From positions 1-64,000 of the forward strand of contig CAZNLJ010000010.1 of NCBI GenBank assembly GCA_964573725.1: a stretch of 64,000 bases of DNA, given 5' to 3'. The notes beneath the pieces are model-generated. The model saw nothing but the letters and a program-made list of their open reading frames with translations. It made no database searches and had not been told where the DNA came from. Position numbers and translations under genes: made by a program. The DNA comes from UBA6168 sp964573725. Its GTDB lineage: Bacteria > Bacteroidota > Bacteroidia > Chitinophagales > Saprospiraceae. Below, piece after piece: positions 62,180-64,000 of this stretch (position 1 is its first letter; each line of letters begins with the position of its first letter).

Positions 62180-63238
62180 TCAGAGGTGTGGTCCGATGAT
62201 AACGGGTTTGACCGGTGGTTTCTTATACACTTTCGCGGTATAGTACACGCCGATTTCGAAACCTCCCTGGTAGCTGTTTATTTTTCGCATCGATGACAGG
62301 GTGATGTCATAGGCCAGGGCGGCCTTGATATCCCCGTAGTCGATACCGAAGAGCAGTTGGGCGGCATCCCCGACGCGGTAGCCGAGCCCCATGTTCAGGC
62401 GCATGTTGTTTTCCGGCTTGAGCTGGTAGCCGGCCCATGCATGGAGTTGGGCCTGGCGGGCGGGGCCCGTGCTGGCGAGATACAATTCGGGGGAGGCGCT
62501 CCATTTGTCCGTCAACTTGACATTGACCTGTGCATGGGCCGTGAGCCGCATGGGCAGGTCGATGGTGGACGAACCGAAGTTGTAGTCTGAACTGGGCGTC
62601 GTGATATGCCGTACGGAGAAACCCGCGTTGTAATCGAGCGTCTTGCTGACACGGGAACGGTACAGCAGGCCGATGTTGACATCGGAGAACGTCTTCATCG
62701 GGTCATCCGACCCCGGTGTGGTGGTCCCGCCGCCCAGCACCTGGTCCTGGGTGGCCGCCGCCGGGGTGCTGGTCTGCTGCTGCGCCAGCAGGTCGCCCGG
62801 AATGAAAGCCCGGATATTCCGGATGGAGCGGCCTACCCGTCCCCACTGGACGCCCAGCGCCAACACGTTGTCGCTGCGTTTGTCCAAGGCATAATGGAAG
62901 GCGGCGGAAAGTTGGAAAGCGGAAACCCGCAGTTCCCCGGCACCCGCCTGGTCCTGGAACATCAAACCGCCCACCCCGACCCAATGGCGCTTACCTACCA
63001 GCAGCACCGGTGCATCGAGGAAGACGGTGGGGCTGGAGTAGGCGTTGGTGACGACCGTGCGTGCCTGGTCCCGGTAAATCCCGCCGATTCGGAAAGTTCC
63101 TTCGTAGGCGCCCGAAAAAGCCGGATTCATATGGAGCGGGTTCATGTAAAAAAGGGAATTGTGCAAGTCCTGGGCCTGCAGGAATCCCAGGCTACACATT
63201 GCCAGCAGCAATTGGAGGAGTGTCTTTTTTTTGGTCAT
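62180..63238 (-). CDS. PorP/SprF family type IX secretion system membrane protein
   Basis: Outer-membrane beta-barrel of the PorP/SprF family, 352 aa. A signal peptide (LLQLLLAMCSLGFLQAQD) is followed by the hallmark YMNPLHMNPAFSGAYEGTFRIGGIYRDQ. The remaining sequence is a series of amphipathic strands (GLMFQDQAGAGELRVSAFQLSAAFHYAL, NAGFSVRHI, GFEIGVYYTAKVYKK). Family members work with SprE/PorE-type proteins and SprB-like adhesins in T9SS and gliding. It is upstream of, and in the same direction as, the PD40-OmpA-DUF1573 gene (154-bp gap), the standard pairing for these families. Confidence 0.93.
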   Translation of the reverse strand: MTKKKTLLQLLLAMCSLGFLQAQDLHNSLFYMNPLHMNPAFSGAYEGTFRIGGIYRDQARTVVTNAYSSPTVFLDAPVLLVGKRHWVGVGGLMFQDQAGAGELRVSAFQLSAAFHYALDKRSDNVLALGVQWGRVGRSIRNIRAFIPGDLLAQQQTSTPAAATQDQVLGGGTTTPGSDDPMKTFSDVNIGLLYRSRVSKTLDYNAGFSVRHITTPSSDYNFGSSTIDLPMRLTAHAQVNVKLTDKWSASPELYLASTGPARQAQLHAWAGYQLKPENNMRLNMGLGYRVGDAAQLLFGIDYGDIKAALAYDITLSSMRKINSYQGGFEIGVYYTAKVYKKPPVKPVIIGPHL

Positions 63239-63663
63239 GCGCTTGCGAATTTATGCGAAGCAACCGCTTCGTCATCCTTTTTTCCTTGGTCTCCGGCGTC
63301 GTCCCGGCCCTACCGAATCGGTGATTGCGGGCTTTCCGCAAAAGGGAGCGCCCTTGTCGGCAGGAAAGGCGGAAAGATAGCGTTTTTCCATCAAACGGGT
63401 GAATTTCCACCGCGCCGCCCCCCCCACATTTTCTCGGGACCTGCGTGCACCCCCCGATGCGGATACGGGCGGTCCGCGCGTCCCATTTTGGATTACATCG
63501 GCCTGCCGGAAATTTTCATACCGTTGAAGAACAGAAATTTATACAAAAAAACAACAAAAAACGGAACCCATGCCCCGATGGCGGAACAATTCCGGGGTCC
63601 TGTTTATTTTTTGACAGTTTTTCCTTCCCGCCGGATGTCGGCAGCCCGGAGGCAGGCAGCCGT
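63239..63663. other. Intergenic region, no gene seen
   Basis: About 425 bp between the leftward GT9 fragment and PorP/SprF genes. It contains a probable terminator for the GT9 gene at 63556-63600; the promoter for PorP/SprF should lie at the 63240-63400 end. Frames here are shadow-like. Confidence 0.45.
63556..63600 (-). terminator. Probable intrinsic terminator of the GT9 gene
   Basis: Read on the minus strand, a GC-rich hairpin (GGACCCC...GGGGCATGGGTTCC, with one bulge) is followed by GTTTTTTGTTG. It lies about 65 bp past the GT9 stop codon. Confidence 0.5.
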
Positions 63664-64000
63664 TCAGTTTTCCGGCAGAGGTCGGGCCGCCCAATCCGCA
63701 ATTTCCTGTACGGACTGGTCTTCCATGCAGCGGAAGTGTCCTTTCGGACACTGCCGATGGCCGATCTTGGAACAGGGGCGACAGGACAGCCCCCCCACCT
63801 CGAAGCGCCGACCCCGGTCGGCCATGCCTGCCGGCAGATAGGGCCACATGCCGAAAGCGGGAACCGTGCTGCCCCAAACGGATAGGATTTCCTTGCCGAA
63901 AGCGGCGGCGATGTGCATCATCCCGGTATCCGGACAAATCACCCGCCGGGCATCGCGGATGACCATGGCCGCCCCATGGAGGTCCAACGCCCCGCACAGG
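63664..64000 (-). CDS. Glycosyltransferase family 9 protein, C-terminal part (runs off the window)
   Basis: Partial gene; only about 112 C-terminal residues are inside the window and the 5' end lies beyond position 64000. The GT9 (heptosyltransferase-like) donor-site pattern is clear: LHGAAMVIRDARRVICPDTGMMHIAAAFGKEILSVWGSTVP. The aspartate-threonine-glycine and histidine around CPDTGMMHIAAA are the ADP-sugar-binding residues of the family. The tail is cysteine-rich (CRPCSKIGHRQC), commonly seen in Bacteroidota GT9 proteins. It probably adds a sugar to a lipopolysaccharide-type core in the inner-membrane cytoplasmic face. Confidence 0.88.
   Translation of the reverse strand, partial: LCGALDLHGAAMVIRDARRVICPDTGMMHIAAAFGKEILSVWGSTVPAFGMWPYLPAGMADRGRRFEVGGLSCRPCSKIGHRQCPKGHFRCMEDQSVQEIADWAARPLPEN

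Overview
The window looks like chromosomal DNA of a GC-rich member of the Bacteroidota, probably near Saprospiria or Chitinophagia; it reads like a draft or metagenome-assembled scaffold because it contains a 100-N gap at 31202-31301. The lineage call rests on type IX secretion (T9SS) genes (a PorP/SprF barrel, a DUF5103 plug protein, a cargo protein with a type A C-terminal sorting domain), three PD40/OmpA-type surface proteins, families largely confined to the phylum (DUF4271, DUF5723, DUF5916) and Bacteroidota-type -7 promoter boxes (TAnnTTTG). I see no tRNA, rRNA, CRISPR array, phage gene or transposase.

Layout. 1-12 kb: a PIG-L deacetylase; a rightward run of 3-hydroxyacyl-CoA dehydrogenase, diphosphomevalonate decarboxylase, an ACMSD-like amidohydrolase and TrhO; a convergent SDR; then a rightward trio of ATP-grasp ligase, class I glutamine amidotransferase and a 400-aa uncharacterised protein. 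12-17 kb, leftward: a T9SS-secreted FG-GAP protein, a TPR gene broken by a repeat element, hemD and a DUF4271 membrane protein. 16.8-26 kb, rightward: histidine kinase, sulfatase, response regulator, thiolase, two Bax-inhibitor-1-like proteins, a TraB/GumN protein and an orphan metal-ABC ATPase. 26-35 kb: two PD40/OmpA proteins, a double-FKBP isomerase and the T9SS plug protein. 35-46 kb: flippase, glycosyltransferase, DEDDh exonuclease, DUF5916 protein, CsaA and a metzincin-type protease. 45-53 kb, rightward: a catalytically degenerate EEP-fold membrane protein, dgkA, DUF5723, gyrB and uvrB. 53-57 kb, leftward: HU protein, TPR protein, a 31-codon mS38/COX24-like gene and RNase E/G. 57-59 kb, rightward: yicC, gmk, apaG. 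59-64 kb, leftward: a PD40-OmpA-DUF1573 fusion, PorP/SprF and the C-terminal end of a GT9 glycosyltransferase.

The most unusual feature is a family of 260-300 bp non-coding elements present at five places: 1-150 (partial), 13747-14045, 26093-26351, 44542-44843 and 52693-52995. Each full copy is bounded by imperfect inverted ends of about 19 bp (close to CTCATCTTyCGCACCTCAA), has AT-rich subterminal zones and a GC-rich core of strong hairpins, and has no reading frame of its own. One copy interrupts the TPR gene and supplies its last ~23 codons and stop. I interpret them as MITE-like elements moved by an enzyme encoded elsewhere. The other stand-out is the ATP-grasp/amidotransferase trio, which looks like a small-molecule or peptide-ligation pathway that I cannot name.

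As a system, much of the window serves the cell envelope: T9SS parts, OmpA-family anchors, flippase, glycosyltransferases and secreted hydrolases. The rest is mostly housekeeping (gyrase, repair, RNA decay, nucleotide, haem and isoprenoid synthesis).
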